DNA of 64,000 bases from Hyphomicrobium album (lineage in GTDB: Bacteria; Pseudomonadota; Alphaproteobacteria; Rhizobiales; Hyphomicrobiaceae): positions 1,178,001 to 1,242,000 of the forward strand of contig NZ_WMBQ01000002.1 in the NCBI RefSeq assembly GCF_009708035.1. Direction: 5' to 3'. Shown here piece after piece: positions 44,849-52,268 of this stretch. Position 1 is the stretch's first letter, and the number at the start of each line of letters is the position of its first letter. The notes beneath the pieces are model-generated. The model made no database searches. It saw only the letters and a program-made list of their open reading frames with translations, and was not told where the DNA came from. Made by a program: the position numbers and the translations under genes.

Positions 44849-46165
44849 ATGGAACAGCCGGCGTGGCTCGCGGCGGCGTGGGCCGAGCTCGGCCAGCGCG
44901 AGGTGTCGGGTACGGCCGACAACGCGCGCATCCGCGCCTTCTTCCGCGACGTGGGCCAGCCGGCGAGCCTGCACGACGAGGTCGCCTGGTGCGCGGCGTT
45001 CGCCGGTGCGTGTCTCGAGCGCGCCGGGCATGCGTCGACGCGCTCGCTGATGGCGCGCTCGTACTTGCGCTGGGGCGAGGGACTGGACGAAGGGCGCTTC
45101 GGCGCCGTCGCCGTGTTGAGCCGTGGCAGCGACCCGGCGGCCGGCCATGTCGGGTTTCTGCTCGGCGAGACGGACGCACACGTCGTATTACTGGGCGGCA
45201 ACCAGGGCGATGCGGTGAGCGTCGCCGCGTTCCCCAGGGCGCGGCTGCTCGGGTTGCGCTGGCCCAAGGAAATGATCGCACCACCGGCATCGGCACCGGC
45301 GCCGATGCAGGACGACCGGTTGTTCGATGCCGCACTCGGCCACGTGCTCGAAATGGAAGGCGGATTTTCCGACGACGCGTACGACCCTGGCGGCCCGACC
45401 AATTTCGGCATCACGCTCGCCGTCTACGCCGCCTGGAAGGGCGTGGCGCTCACCGAGGCGACGTGCGCGGCCCTGAAAAGTGAGCTGCGGCGCATCGAGC
45501 ACGGGACGGTGCGCGACATCTATTATGCGCGCTACTGGACGCCGGCCTGTTGCGCCGAGATGGCGCCGGCGCTGGCCTTCTTTCACTTCGATGCCGCCGT
45601 CAATCACGGTGTGACCGGCGCCATGCGCCTGTTGCAGCGCGCGGCCCGCACCGACGCCGACGGCGAGATCGGCCCCAACACGCGCGCGGCGATCGCGGCG
45701 CTGCCGCTCGGCGTCCTCCTGCAACGCTATGCCGGGGTGCGCCGCGCCCGCTACCGCGCGCTCCGCCACTTCTGGCGCTTCGGCCGCGGGTGGCTGGCGC
45801 GCGTGGACAAGACGTTGGCGCGCGCCGAAGCGCTTCTCAATGCAAGCGCAACTCAAGCTTCCGAACAGACAAAAGGAGAGAGCGAGATGACCGACACGAC
45901 ATCCGAGACGCAGCCGGCGGCGAAGTGGTGGGGCCAGTCGATCACCATCTGGGGCGCCGTCATCACCGGGTTGTCGACGGTGCTGCCGGCGCTCGGGCCG
46001 GCGTTCGGCATCGACATCACCGGCGACCTCGTGCGCGAAGCGGGCGCAGGAATCGTGCAGACGGTGCAAGCGGTTGGCGGTCTCCTCGGCACGCTGATGA
46101 CGATCTACGGACGCGTGCGGGCCACAAAGCCGCTCGCACAGCGCAGCGTGCAGGTGAAGTTGTGA
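44849..46165 (+). CDS. Endolysin: CHAP-like peptidase, GH108 muramidase and holin-like C-terminus
   Basis: A 438-residue multi-domain lysis protein. Residues 1-140 form a TIGR02594/CHAP-like cysteine peptidase with C48 in VAWCAAF and H100 in AGHVGF. Residues 155-340 are a GH108 N-acetylmuramidase with catalytic E170 in MEGGFSDD, a DPGGPTNFGIT block and a peptidoglycan-binding 3-type end. Residues 347-438 hold two hydrophobic segments like a holin. A Shine-Dalgarno and ATG at residue 347 suggest a separate product as well. It follows the GTA tail gene, consistent with phage-type lysis. Confidence 0.85.
   Translation: MEQPAWLAAAWAELGQREVSGTADNARIRAFFRDVGQPASLHDEVAWCAAFAGACLERAGHASTRSLMARSYLRWGEGLDEGRFGAVAVLSRGSDPAAGHVGFLLGETDAHVVLLGGNQGDAVSVAAFPRARLLGLRWPKEMIAPPASAPAPMQDDRLFDAALGHVLEMEGGFSDDAYDPGGPTNFGITLAVYAAWKGVALTEATCAALKSELRRIEHGTVRDIYYARYWTPACCAEMAPALAFFHFDAAVNHGVTGAMRLLQRAARTDADGEIGPNTRAAIAALPLGVLLQRYAGVRRARYRALRHFWRFGRGWLARVDKTLARAEALLNASATQASEQTKGESEMTDTTSETQPAAKWWGQSITIWGAVITGLSTVLPALGPAFGIDITGDLVREAGAGIVQTVQAVGGLLGTLMTIYGRVRATKPLAQRSVQVKL
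45887..46165 (+). CDS. Nested holin-like small membrane protein (in-frame internal start)
   Basis: In the same frame as the endolysin, ATG at 45887 is preceded by aaaaggagagagcgag, an excellent Shine-Dalgarno at the right spacing. It would give a 92-residue protein beginning MTDTTSETQ with hydrophobic segments (ITIWGAVITGLSTVLPALG; AGIVQTVQAVGGLLGTLMTIYG) and a basic tail, the layout of small phage holins. Holins form membrane pores that release endolysin. It could be a fusion, a nested gene, or both. Confidence 0.55.
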   Translation: MTDTTSETQPAAKWWGQSITIWGAVITGLSTVLPALGPAFGIDITGDLVREAGAGIVQTVQAVGGLLGTLMTIYGRVRATKPLAQRSVQVKL

Positions 46166-46224
46166 CGCGCCGCGGCGGCGCGCATTCATGACGAGTTCAG
46201 GCGCGCCTCCGTAAGAGTACGCCA

Positions 46225-46536
46225 ATGCTCAACGACATTTCGCTCATGCGCCGAATCATTTTTCCCCTCATTGCCGTCGTCGCCACACTGCCGCCCGCCG
46301 TCGCGACGGATGCGTGCATCGCCGATTGGTCGGACGCCGCATCGATCGTGCATCAGAAAAAGCTGACGACCGTCGAGGCGCTATCGCGCCTCGCGGCGGC
46401 CGAGCTTCCCGGCGCCATCGTCAAGACGACGCTGTGCGAGGAGAAGGGGAGCTTCGTCTACCGGCTCGTCGTGCGCGACCCGCAGGGCAAGCTCACCGCC
46501 CACACCGTCGACGCGCGTGCGCCGTTCGGCCGCTGA
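46225..46536 (+). CDS. Small exported PepSY-like hypothetical protein
   Basis: A 103-residue protein with a signal peptide (IIFPLIAVVATLPPAVATDA), two cysteines and a core (TVEALSRLAAAELPGAIVKTTLC, VYRLVVRDPQGKLTAHTVDA) with the strand pattern of a PepSY domain, often an inhibitor of proteases or a metal-linked accessory domain. ATG at 46246 is an alternative start. Function unknown. Confidence 0.65.
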   Translation: MLNDISLMRRIIFPLIAVVATLPPAVATDACIADWSDAASIVHQKKLTTVEALSRLAAAELPGAIVKTTLCEEKGSFVYRLVVRDPQGKLTAHTVDARAPFGR

Positions 46537-46580
46537 CAATCTTTGCCACGCGGGTTCGCAATAGTGCGCGCATGTCCTAA

Positions 46581-46612
46581 GGTTGCGCCAAGCCCCATTT
46601 CGAGGGCGCAAC
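46581..46612 (+). promoter_or_regulatory. Hairpin just before the DUF1428 ribosome binding site
   Basis: A perfect 9-bp stem (ggttgcgcc / ggcgcaacc) with a 14-base loop lies directly before the ggagg of the next gene. It could influence translation. Confidence 0.35.
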
Positions 46613-46627
46613 CAACGGAGGAGCGCA

Positions 46628-46993
46628 ATGGCTTACGTCGACGGATTCGTGCTGGCGGTACCCAAGAAGAACCTCCCAGCCTACAAGAAGCTGGCGCAGC
46701 TGGCCGGCAAGGTCTGGATGGAGCACGGCGCCCTGGAGTTCAAAGAGTGCGTCGCCGACGACGTGAAGGTCGGCAAGCTGACCTCGTTTCCCCAGGCGGT
46801 GAAGCTGAAGGCGGGGGAGGTCGTCGTCTTCTCCTACATCGTCTACAAGAACCGCGCCGCGCGCGACAAGATCAATAAAAAGGTCATGGAGGACCCGCGG
46901 CTGACGGCGATGATGGCGGGCAAGGACATGCCGTTCGACGGCAAGCGGATGATCTACGGCGGCTTCGAGACGCTGGTGACGCTCGAGGCCTGA
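46628..46993 (+). CDS. DUF1428 family protein
   Basis: A 121-residue protein with the family text MAYVDGFVLAVPKKNLPAY, KVWMEHGALEFKECVADDV, KAGEVVVFSYIVYKNRAARDKIN and MPFDGKRMIYGGFE, all diagnostic of DUF1428. The fold is a ferredoxin-like dimer related to ABM monooxygenases; the role is unknown. A good ggagg precedes ATG 46628. The composite repeat starts nine bases after its stop. Confidence 0.93.
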   Translation: MAYVDGFVLAVPKKNLPAYKKLAQLAGKVWMEHGALEFKECVADDVKVGKLTSFPQAVKLKAGEVVVFSYIVYKNRAARDKINKKVMEDPRLTAMMAGKDMPFDGKRMIYGGFETLVTLEA

Positions 46994-47001
46994 CGGCGCC
47001 C

Positions 47002-47077
47002 CTAGTGTGATGATCGAGAAATTCGCCAGCATCAGTGGCGAGGGATCGAGCGAATTTCTCGATCTGACTCACACTAG
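47002..47077 (+). repeat. Module A of the composite palindromic repeat, copy 1
   Basis: Arms ctagtgtgatgatcgagaaa and the reverse form ending tcacactag pair as a long stem around a central, non-palindromic 25-base part. Module B follows after 13 bases. Compare 47899-47974 and the inverted copy at 50560-50635. Confidence 0.9.
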
Positions 47078-47090
47078 AGAATCTATGTTT

Positions 47091-47168
47091 CTAGTGTCCC
47101 TTATGATTCCGAAGTTCGCTCCCGATCCCAGCCGCGCGCGCTGGCGAACTTCGGAATCGGGACACTAG
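47091..47168 (+). repeat. Module B of the composite palindromic repeat, copy 1
   Basis: Outer arms ctagtgtccc and gggacactag, inner arms attccgaagttcgc and gcgaacttcggaat, around a GC-rich centre. It lies 62 bases before the response-regulator start. Confidence 0.9.
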
Positions 47169-47230
47169 GATCGCGCCACCTGCATCGCTATAGTCCCCGC
47201 GAGTCAACGAAGCAGTGAGGGACTGAGGTC

Positions 47231-47902
47231 GTGCGCGTCCTGGTGGTCGAGGATGACAAGGATCTGAACCGGCAGCTCGTCGCGGCGCTGGGCGACGCGG
47301 GCTATGCGGTCGATTCCGCGATGGACGGCGAGGAGGGTTACTTCCTCGGCGACACCGAGCCCTACGACATCGTCATCCTCGACATCGGCCTGCCGAAGAT
47401 GGACGGCATCTCCATCCTCGAGCAGTGGCGTCGCGCCGACCGCAAGATGCCGGTCATTATCCTCACCGCGCGCGACCGCTGGAGCGACAAGGTCGCCGGC
47501 ATGGACGCAGGCGCCGACGACTATCTCGCCAAGCCGTTCCACATGGAGGAGCTGTTGGCGCGCGTGCGCGCCCAGGTTCGCCGCGCCTCCGGCCACGCCA
47601 AGAGCGAGATCGAGTGCGGGCCACTGCGGCTCGACACCAAGACGGCGCGCGTCACCTGCAACGGCCAGCAGATCAAGCTCACCTCGCACGAGTACCGTCT
47701 GCTCGCCTACATGATGCACCACAACGGCCGCGTCGTGTCGCGCACGGAGCTGGTCGAGCATCTCTACGAGCAGGACTTCGACCGCGACTCGAACACGATC
47801 GAGGTGTTCATTGGCCGCCTGCGGAAGAAAATACCCGTGGATGTAATCGAGACGGTGCGCGGACTGGGCTATCGGCTGAGCGAAACGCCCGCTAAGGGCT
47901 AA
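47231..47902 (+). CDS. feuP: OmpR-family response regulator, FeuP-like
   Basis: A 223-residue regulator. The receiver domain has D51 as phosphate acceptor (VILDIGLPKMDG), K101 (YLAKPF) and the acidic pair near residue 8. The C-terminal winged helix contains LTSHEYRLLAYMMHHNGRVVSRTEL and the FIGRLRKKI helix. GTG start. The gene before ccmI with a sensor kinase is named feuP in rhizobia, where it helps osmoadaptation and outer-membrane control. Its stop codon is formed inside the repeat arm that follows. Confidence 0.9.
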   Translation: MRVLVVEDDKDLNRQLVAALGDAGYAVDSAMDGEEGYFLGDTEPYDIVILDIGLPKMDGISILEQWRRADRKMPVIILTARDRWSDKVAGMDAGADDYLAKPFHMEELLARVRAQVRRASGHAKSEIECGPLRLDTKTARVTCNGQQIKLTSHEYRLLAYMMHHNGRVVSRTELVEHLYEQDFDRDSNTIEVFIGRLRKKIPVDVIETVRGLGYRLSETPAKG

Positions 47903-47974
47903 TGCGATGATCGAGAAATTCGCAACCATCTGGGGCGAGCTGTCGAGCGAAATTCTCGATCTGAATCGCATTAG
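47899..47974 (+). repeat. Module A of the composite palindromic repeat, copy 2
   Basis: Same inner sequence as the copy at 47002, but the outer arms read ctaatgcga and tcgcattag. Both sides changed together, so pairing is kept. The first bases provide the stop codon of feuP. Confidence 0.9.
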
Positions 47975-47988
47975 CAAAGCTAAGCCTG

Positions 47989-48064
47989 CAGTGTCCCTTA
48001 TGATTCCGAAGTTCGCTCCCGGCGCCAGCCGCAAGCTCTGGCGAACTTCGGAATCGGGACACTG
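47989..48064 (+). repeat. Module B of the composite palindromic repeat, copy 2
   Basis: Outer arms cagtgtccc and gggacactg, inner arms attccgaagttcgc and gcgaacttcggaat. It ends six bases before the ATG of the sensor kinase gene, so modules A and B fill the feuP-feuQ gap. Confidence 0.9.
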
Positions 48065-48070
48065 AAAAGA

Positions 48071-49456
48071 ATGCGCTTCAACTCGCTCGCGTTCCGTCTC
48101 TTCGCCACCGCCGCAATCTGGACGCTGCTGGTGTTGCCGATTGCCGGCTTCATCATCTATCGGCTCTACCGCGACGACGTGCAGACGAGTTTCGACGGGC
48201 AGCTCCTCAAGCTCGTCAACGCCATCACCGTCGACAGTATGGGCTCCTCGGGCGATACGCAGCCGCTGCCACCGAGCAATCTCTACGAGCCGCTGTTCGA
48301 GGTGACGCATTCGGGCTGGTACTGGCAGATCCTGCCGCTCACCTCGGGCGGCGGCCGCAAGCTCGTCTCCCCGTCGCTCGCCACCTGGTCGCTGCCGTCT
48401 CCCGCGGCGAAGAGCGTGAAGCCCGACGCGTCCGGCGCCCGCTGGATGAATGCCAAGGGCCCGAAGAACGAGCCGCTGCGGCTGGTCGAAGTCATCGACA
48501 CGCTGGGGCACGAGCCGGGCAAGCCGAAGTATTCGATCGTCGTCGCCGGCCCGCAGGACTGGCTCGACCATCTCGTCGGCAATTTCCGCTACCGCTTGAC
48601 GACCGCGCTGGCGCTCGCCGGTCTCGGGCTCGTGGCGGTGACGCTCTTCCAGGTGCGCTTCGGACTGCTGCCGCTGCGCCAGATCGAGCGCGGCCTGGCC
48701 GGCATCCGCTCCGGCACGGCGACGACGCTCGAGGGCGATCTCCCCGCCGAGATCGAGCCGCTGCAATCGGAGCTCAACGCCCTTATCCGCTCCAACCAGG
48801 CGATCGTCGACCGCGCCCGCACGCAGGTCGGCAACCTGGCGCACGCGTTGAAGACGCCGCTCGCCGTCATCACCAACGAGGTGCGCGGCGACAAGACCGG
48901 TCTCGGCGACAAGATCGTCGAGCAGTCCGAGATCATGAAGCAATCGGTGACGCGCTATCTCGACCGTGCCCGCATGGCGGCGCGCGTCGGCGTCATCGGG
49001 CGGGTGACACCGGTTGCCCCCGTGATCGAGCCGCTGGTGCGCACCCTGCAGCGCATCCACCAGGAGAAGGCCGTCGTCATCAAGGTCGAGTGCCCGCCCG
49101 ACGCGCGGTTCTCGGGCGAGAAGCAGGACCTGGAGGAGATGCTCGGCAACCTGCTCGACAATGCCTGCAAGTGGGCACGCCGCGAGGTGGAGCTGACGGT
49201 GGAGGTGCCGCCATCGACCAGCCGTGCCAAGAACCGGCGCCTCGCCATTACCGTCGCCGACGACGGCCCGGGCCTCAGCGAGGAGGAGCGCGCCCGCATC
49301 GGCAAGCGCGGCCTGCGGCTGGACGAGACGAAGCCCGGATCGGGCCTCGGCCTGTCGATCGTGCTGGAGCTGGCACATTCCTACGGCGGCACTTGCCAGC
49401 TTGAGCAGGCCCGGCAGGGCGGCCTGGCGGTACACCTGAACCTGCCGGCGGGATAA
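48071..49456 (+). CDS. feuQ: Sensor histidine kinase, FeuQ-like
   Basis: A 461-residue kinase. Two membrane helices (LFATAAIWTLLVLPIAGFII and LTTALALAGLGLVAVTLFQV) flank a periplasmic sensor part of about 140 residues, followed by a HAMP-like linker. H258 in the AHALKTPL box is the phosphorylation site. The ATPase domain has NLLDNACKWA, DDGPGLSEEE and GSGLGLSIV. It acts with the response regulator upstream. The spacer between them is a double-hairpin repeat, and only a weak Shine-Dalgarno (gaaaag) remains. Confidence 0.92.
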   Translation: MRFNSLAFRLFATAAIWTLLVLPIAGFIIYRLYRDDVQTSFDGQLLKLVNAITVDSMGSSGDTQPLPPSNLYEPLFEVTHSGWYWQILPLTSGGGRKLVSPSLATWSLPSPAAKSVKPDASGARWMNAKGPKNEPLRLVEVIDTLGHEPGKPKYSIVVAGPQDWLDHLVGNFRYRLTTALALAGLGLVAVTLFQVRFGLLPLRQIERGLAGIRSGTATTLEGDLPAEIEPLQSELNALIRSNQAIVDRARTQVGNLAHALKTPLAVITNEVRGDKTGLGDKIVEQSEIMKQSVTRYLDRARMAARVGVIGRVTPVAPVIEPLVRTLQRIHQEKAVVIKVECPPDARFSGEKQDLEEMLGNLLDNACKWARREVELTVEVPPSTSRAKNRRLAITVADDGPGLSEEERARIGKRGLRLDETKPGSGLGLSIVLELAHSYGGTCQLEQARQGGLAVHLNLPAG

Positions 49457-49652
49457 ACTACCCGCAGTCCGATTCGCCCTATTGCCGCCGGTATTTAGTC
49501 ACGGCCGGTGCACATTCGTTGGCTAGTCGGCTACACTGTGATGCAAATACATGGGGCGAGGGCGGCCGGTCCATGCGGAGGTCCATGCGGAGTATGGCTC
49601 CGCCATGACGCTTCGCCAAGACGACAGGCCGCTGTTCGGGGAGACAATCGCC

Positions 49653-50120
49653 ATGCGCAAAGCGCAGCTATTCGCCGTCGCGCTCATTCCCGCGCTGCTG
49701 CCCGCCTGCAGCGGCGAAACCGCTAATCAGGACACCGGTCTTATCGTCGGCGGCATTGCTGGCGGCATCATCGGCAACCAGGTCGGCAAGGGCTCCGGCA
49801 ACGTGCTGGCGACCGTCGCCGGCGCGATGATCGGCGGCATCGTCGGAAGCGAGATCGGCCGCTCGATGGACGAGCAGGATCGCCGTCTCGCCGAGCAGGC
49901 GGAATACGCCGCGCTTGAGGAAGGCGAATCCGATCGCCCGCGCCGCTGGCGCAATCCCGACAACGGCCGCTACGGCGACGTGGTCCCGGGACGCCCGTAC
50001 AAGCGGGCGAGCGTCGACTGCCGCGACTACACGCACACCGTTTATATCGAGGGCAAGCCGCGGACCATGCGCGGCACCGCCTGCCGCAATCCCGACGGCA
50101 CCTGGAAGAACATGGCCTGA
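49653..50120 (+). CDS. Glycine-zipper surface-antigen lipoprotein
   Basis: A 155-residue outer-membrane lipoprotein. The lipobox is LLPAC with C at about residue 18. A glycine-zipper region follows (GLIVGGIAGGIIGNQVG, AGAMIGGIVGSEIG) and a C-terminal domain (VDCRDYTHTVYIEGKP, GTACRNPDGTWKN) as in rickettsial 17-kDa surface antigens. ATG at 49653 is chosen for the signal peptide; longer starts lack one. Located between feuQ and repeats. Confidence 0.85.
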   Translation: MRKAQLFAVALIPALLPACSGETANQDTGLIVGGIAGGIIGNQVGKGSGNVLATVAGAMIGGIVGSEIGRSMDEQDRRLAEQAEYAALEEGESDRPRRWRNPDNGRYGDVVPGRPYKRASVDCRDYTHTVYIEGKPRTMRGTACRNPDGTWKNMA

Positions 50121-50195
50121 CGCTGCCGGGATTGAATGTCGCCTGACGGCGATGGGGCGCACCGTCGCCAGACGGGAGCAGGACGCTGCCGCACG

Positions 50196-50313
50196 TGTCA
50201 TCCTCGGGCTTGTCCAGAGGACCCAGGGTCTGGCAATCTCCGACGTTGATGCTATCCGGCAGACGTCGGAGCCAATGGAGAGTTGGGTCCTCGGCATAAA
50301 GCCGAGGATGACA
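50196..50313. repeat. 118-bp palindromic repeat, copy 2
   Basis: Terminal arms (50196-50225 and 50284-50313) share tgtcatcctcgggcttgtcc and gccgaggatgaca with the element at 44684-44820. The centre differs, and the right arm has a changed inner loop. Confidence 0.85.
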
Positions 50314-50468
50314 GTGGGGGCTTCGCTCGCGATTCCCACCTCTTCCGGGATGCTGTAACCGTACCCGTGTGACCCAACCCCTTAATCCCCCGTCATCTTG
50401 CGCTGCGGCAGAAATCTTGCCGCGGCGCCCGAGGCTTGTCAGCCGCGCCCCCGAGCCCTATTCCAGCC

Positions 50469-50546
50469 CGAGTGCCCCCATACCGAAGTTCGCCGGTGCT
50501 TGCCGCTGGAGGCGGGAGCGAACTTCGGAATGATGAGGGGCACTCG
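50469..50546 (-). repeat. Module B of the composite palindromic repeat, copy 3 (inverted)
   Basis: Inverted relative to the other copies. Outer arms are cgagtgcccc and ggggcactcg, which differ from the ctagtgtccc form on both sides together. Inner arms accgaagttcgc and gcgaacttcgga are kept. Confidence 0.88.
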
Positions 50547-50559
50547 AATTGTCGACTTG

Positions 50560-50635
50560 CTAGTGTGATTCAGATCGAGAAATTCGCTCGATCCCTCGCC
50601 GCTGACTTTGGCGAATTTCTCGGTCATCACACTAG
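50560..50635 (-). repeat. Module A of the composite palindromic repeat, copy 3 (inverted)
   Basis: The reverse complement closely matches the copy at 47002-47077, with the same outer arms. It ends 20 bases before the ccmI start, so the hairpin lies in the ccmI leader. Confidence 0.88.
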
Positions 50636-50655
50636 GGGCGAGGCTTGGATAGCGC

Positions 50656-51783
50656 ATGGTGCTGTGGGTTCTCTTTGCGGTCTTGGCGGCTGCCGTCGTG
50701 TGGGCGGTGACGCGGCCGCTGCTCGCGCCGGGCCCCTCCACCGCCACTGCCGATAGCGAGCTCGCCGTCTACCGCGATCAGCTGGCCGAGATCGAGACCG
50801 AGCGCGCGCAGGGTCTGCTTGGTGGCGCCGAGGCCGAGGGCGCCCGCGTCGAGCTGGCGCGCCGCGTGATCCGCCGCTCCGAAGAAAAGCAGAAAACCGG
50901 CGCCGCGGCGCAGGAGCGGTTTTCGGGAGTGCGCCAGGCAGCGGTCTATGCGGCGGCTGCCATTCCCGTCATCGGCATCGGCATCTATCTCGCATACGGC
51001 TCACCGCAATTGCCGGGACGACCGTACGCGGCGCGCCTCGAGGCGCCGGTCGATCAGTCGACGGCCGCCGATCTCGTCGCGCGTGTCGAGTCGCACCTGC
51101 GCGCCAACCCCGAGGACGGCCGCGGCTGGGACGTGCTGGCGCCCGTGTATCTGCGGATGGGCGACTTCGTGCAGGCCGCCGACGCCTTCCAGCGGGCCAC
51201 GCGTATTTTGGGTGAAAACCCGAAGCGGCTCGCCGGCTTGGCGCGCGCGACGATCATGGCGCAGAACGGCATCGTCGGCGAGACCGCGCGGGTGTCCTAC
51301 GAGAAGCTGCAACGGCTCGAGCCGCAGTCGATCGAGCCGCAGGTCTGGCTCGCCATCGCGCGCGAGCAGGACGGCGACGTCAAGGGTGCGGAAGCCGAGT
51401 ATCGCCGGCTGCTGCCCGGCGCAGAGGACCCGTGGAAGGGCCTCCTCGAGTCGCGCCTCGCGTCGGTTACGGCGAAGCTCGGCGGCGCAACGTCCGAGCC
51501 ACCGAACGTGCGCCCGGCCGATGCCGCGGCAGCCGCGGCGCCGACCAATCCGGCCGACCGGGATAAGATGATCAATCAGATGGTCGACGGTCTCGCCGCC
51601 CGTTTGAAGGATAACGGCAAGGACCTTGATGGCTGGATGCGCCTCGTGCGTTCCTACGTGGTGCTCGGGCGGCGCGAGGAGGCGACGACGGCCCTGGCGA
51701 GCGCGCGCGGCGCCTTCGCCGGGGACGAGAAGTCGCTCGCCGAGCTCAATGTGCTGGCGGAAAGCTTGGGGCTCGGCTCATGA
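50656..51783 (+). CDS. ccmI: Cytochrome c maturation protein CcmI (CycH)
   Basis: A 375-residue membrane protein of System I cytochrome c biogenesis. Two N-terminal helices (LWVLFAVLAAAVVWAVTRPLL and AVYAAAAIPVIGIGIYLAYG) flank a cytoplasmic part with the family text VYRDQLAEIETERAQGLL. The periplasmic TPR domain follows (DGRGWDVLAPVYLRMGDFVQAADAFQRA). CcmI holds apocytochrome c for heme attachment. It is the first gene of ccmIEFH; the cytochromes at 3357 and 7615 would need this system. Confidence 0.94.
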   Translation: MVLWVLFAVLAAAVVWAVTRPLLAPGPSTATADSELAVYRDQLAEIETERAQGLLGGAEAEGARVELARRVIRRSEEKQKTGAAAQERFSGVRQAAVYAAAAIPVIGIGIYLAYGSPQLPGRPYAARLEAPVDQSTAADLVARVESHLRANPEDGRGWDVLAPVYLRMGDFVQAADAFQRATRILGENPKRLAGLARATIMAQNGIVGETARVSYEKLQRLEPQSIEPQVWLAIAREQDGDVKGAEAEYRRLLPGAEDPWKGLLESRLASVTAKLGGATSEPPNVRPADAAAAAAPTNPADRDKMINQMVDGLAARLKDNGKDLDGWMRLVRSYVVLGRREEATTALASARGAFAGDEKSLAELNVLAESLGLGS

Positions 51784-51803
51784 GCAAACGGGTAGGATAA
51801 GGC

Positions 51804-52268
51804 ATGACGCGGAAGCAGCGGCGCGGCGTTCTGATCGGTGTCGGCCTGGCAGTGCTCACGCTCGCCGTCGGCCTCGTGCTGTTCGCGCTGCGCGATTCCA
51901 TCGTCTTCTTCCATACGCCGAGCGACCTCGCCGAAAAGCCGATCGCCACCGGCGAGCGCTTCCGTCTCGGGGGCCTCGTCGCCGCCGGATCGGTGAAGCG
52001 CGGCGAAGGCACGCGGGTTCAGTTCGTCGTCACCGATACCTTGAAGACCATTCCCGTCGCCTACGAGGGCGTGCTGCCGGATCTGTTCAAGGAAGGGCAG
52101 GGCGTGATCGCCGAAGGCAAGCTCACGGACGACGGCACCTTCCACGCCGACAGCGTGCTCGCCAAGCACGACGAGAACTACATGCCGCCCGAGGTGGCGA
52201 AGGCGCTGGAGGCGAAGGGCGTCAAGCTCGGCAAGACGGCGCCGCACCCTGCGGAGGCCACGCAATGA
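51804..52268 (+). CDS. ccmE: Heme chaperone CcmE (CycJ)
   Basis: A 154-residue periplasmic heme chaperone. One N-terminal helix anchors it. The OB-fold carries the covalent heme ligand H122 in AKHDENY, with Y126 in the expected position, and [13 protein letters not shown] and [11 protein letters not shown] are family segments. It passes heme to CcmF. Its stop overlaps the ccmF start in an ATGA. Confidence 0.96.
   Translation: MTRKQRRGVLIGVGLAVLTLAVGLVLFALRDSIVFFHTPSDLAEKPIATGERFRLGGLVAAGSVKRGEGTRVQFVVTDTLKTIPVAYEGVLPDLFKEGQGVIAEGKLTDDGTFHADSVLAKHDENYMPPEVAKALEAKGVKLGKTAPHPAEATQ

Larger units (their letters stand above)
50121..50655. other. 535-bp intergenic region filled with repeats
   Basis: No gene. 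It contains palindromic repeat copy 2 (50196-50313) and the inverted composite element (50469-50635), which ends 20 bases before the ccmI start. The rest holds nothing recognisable. Confidence 0.7.

Noticed and set aside
47204-49435. A 743-codon minus-strand reading frame
   Set aside because: It is antisense to feuP and feuQ and crosses repeat hairpins; its translation is Arg/His/Leu-rich without domains.
47002-50635. CRISPR array
   Set aside because: The repeats are long palindromes at unequal distances, contain genes between them and are partly inverted; no regular spacers or cas genes exist.
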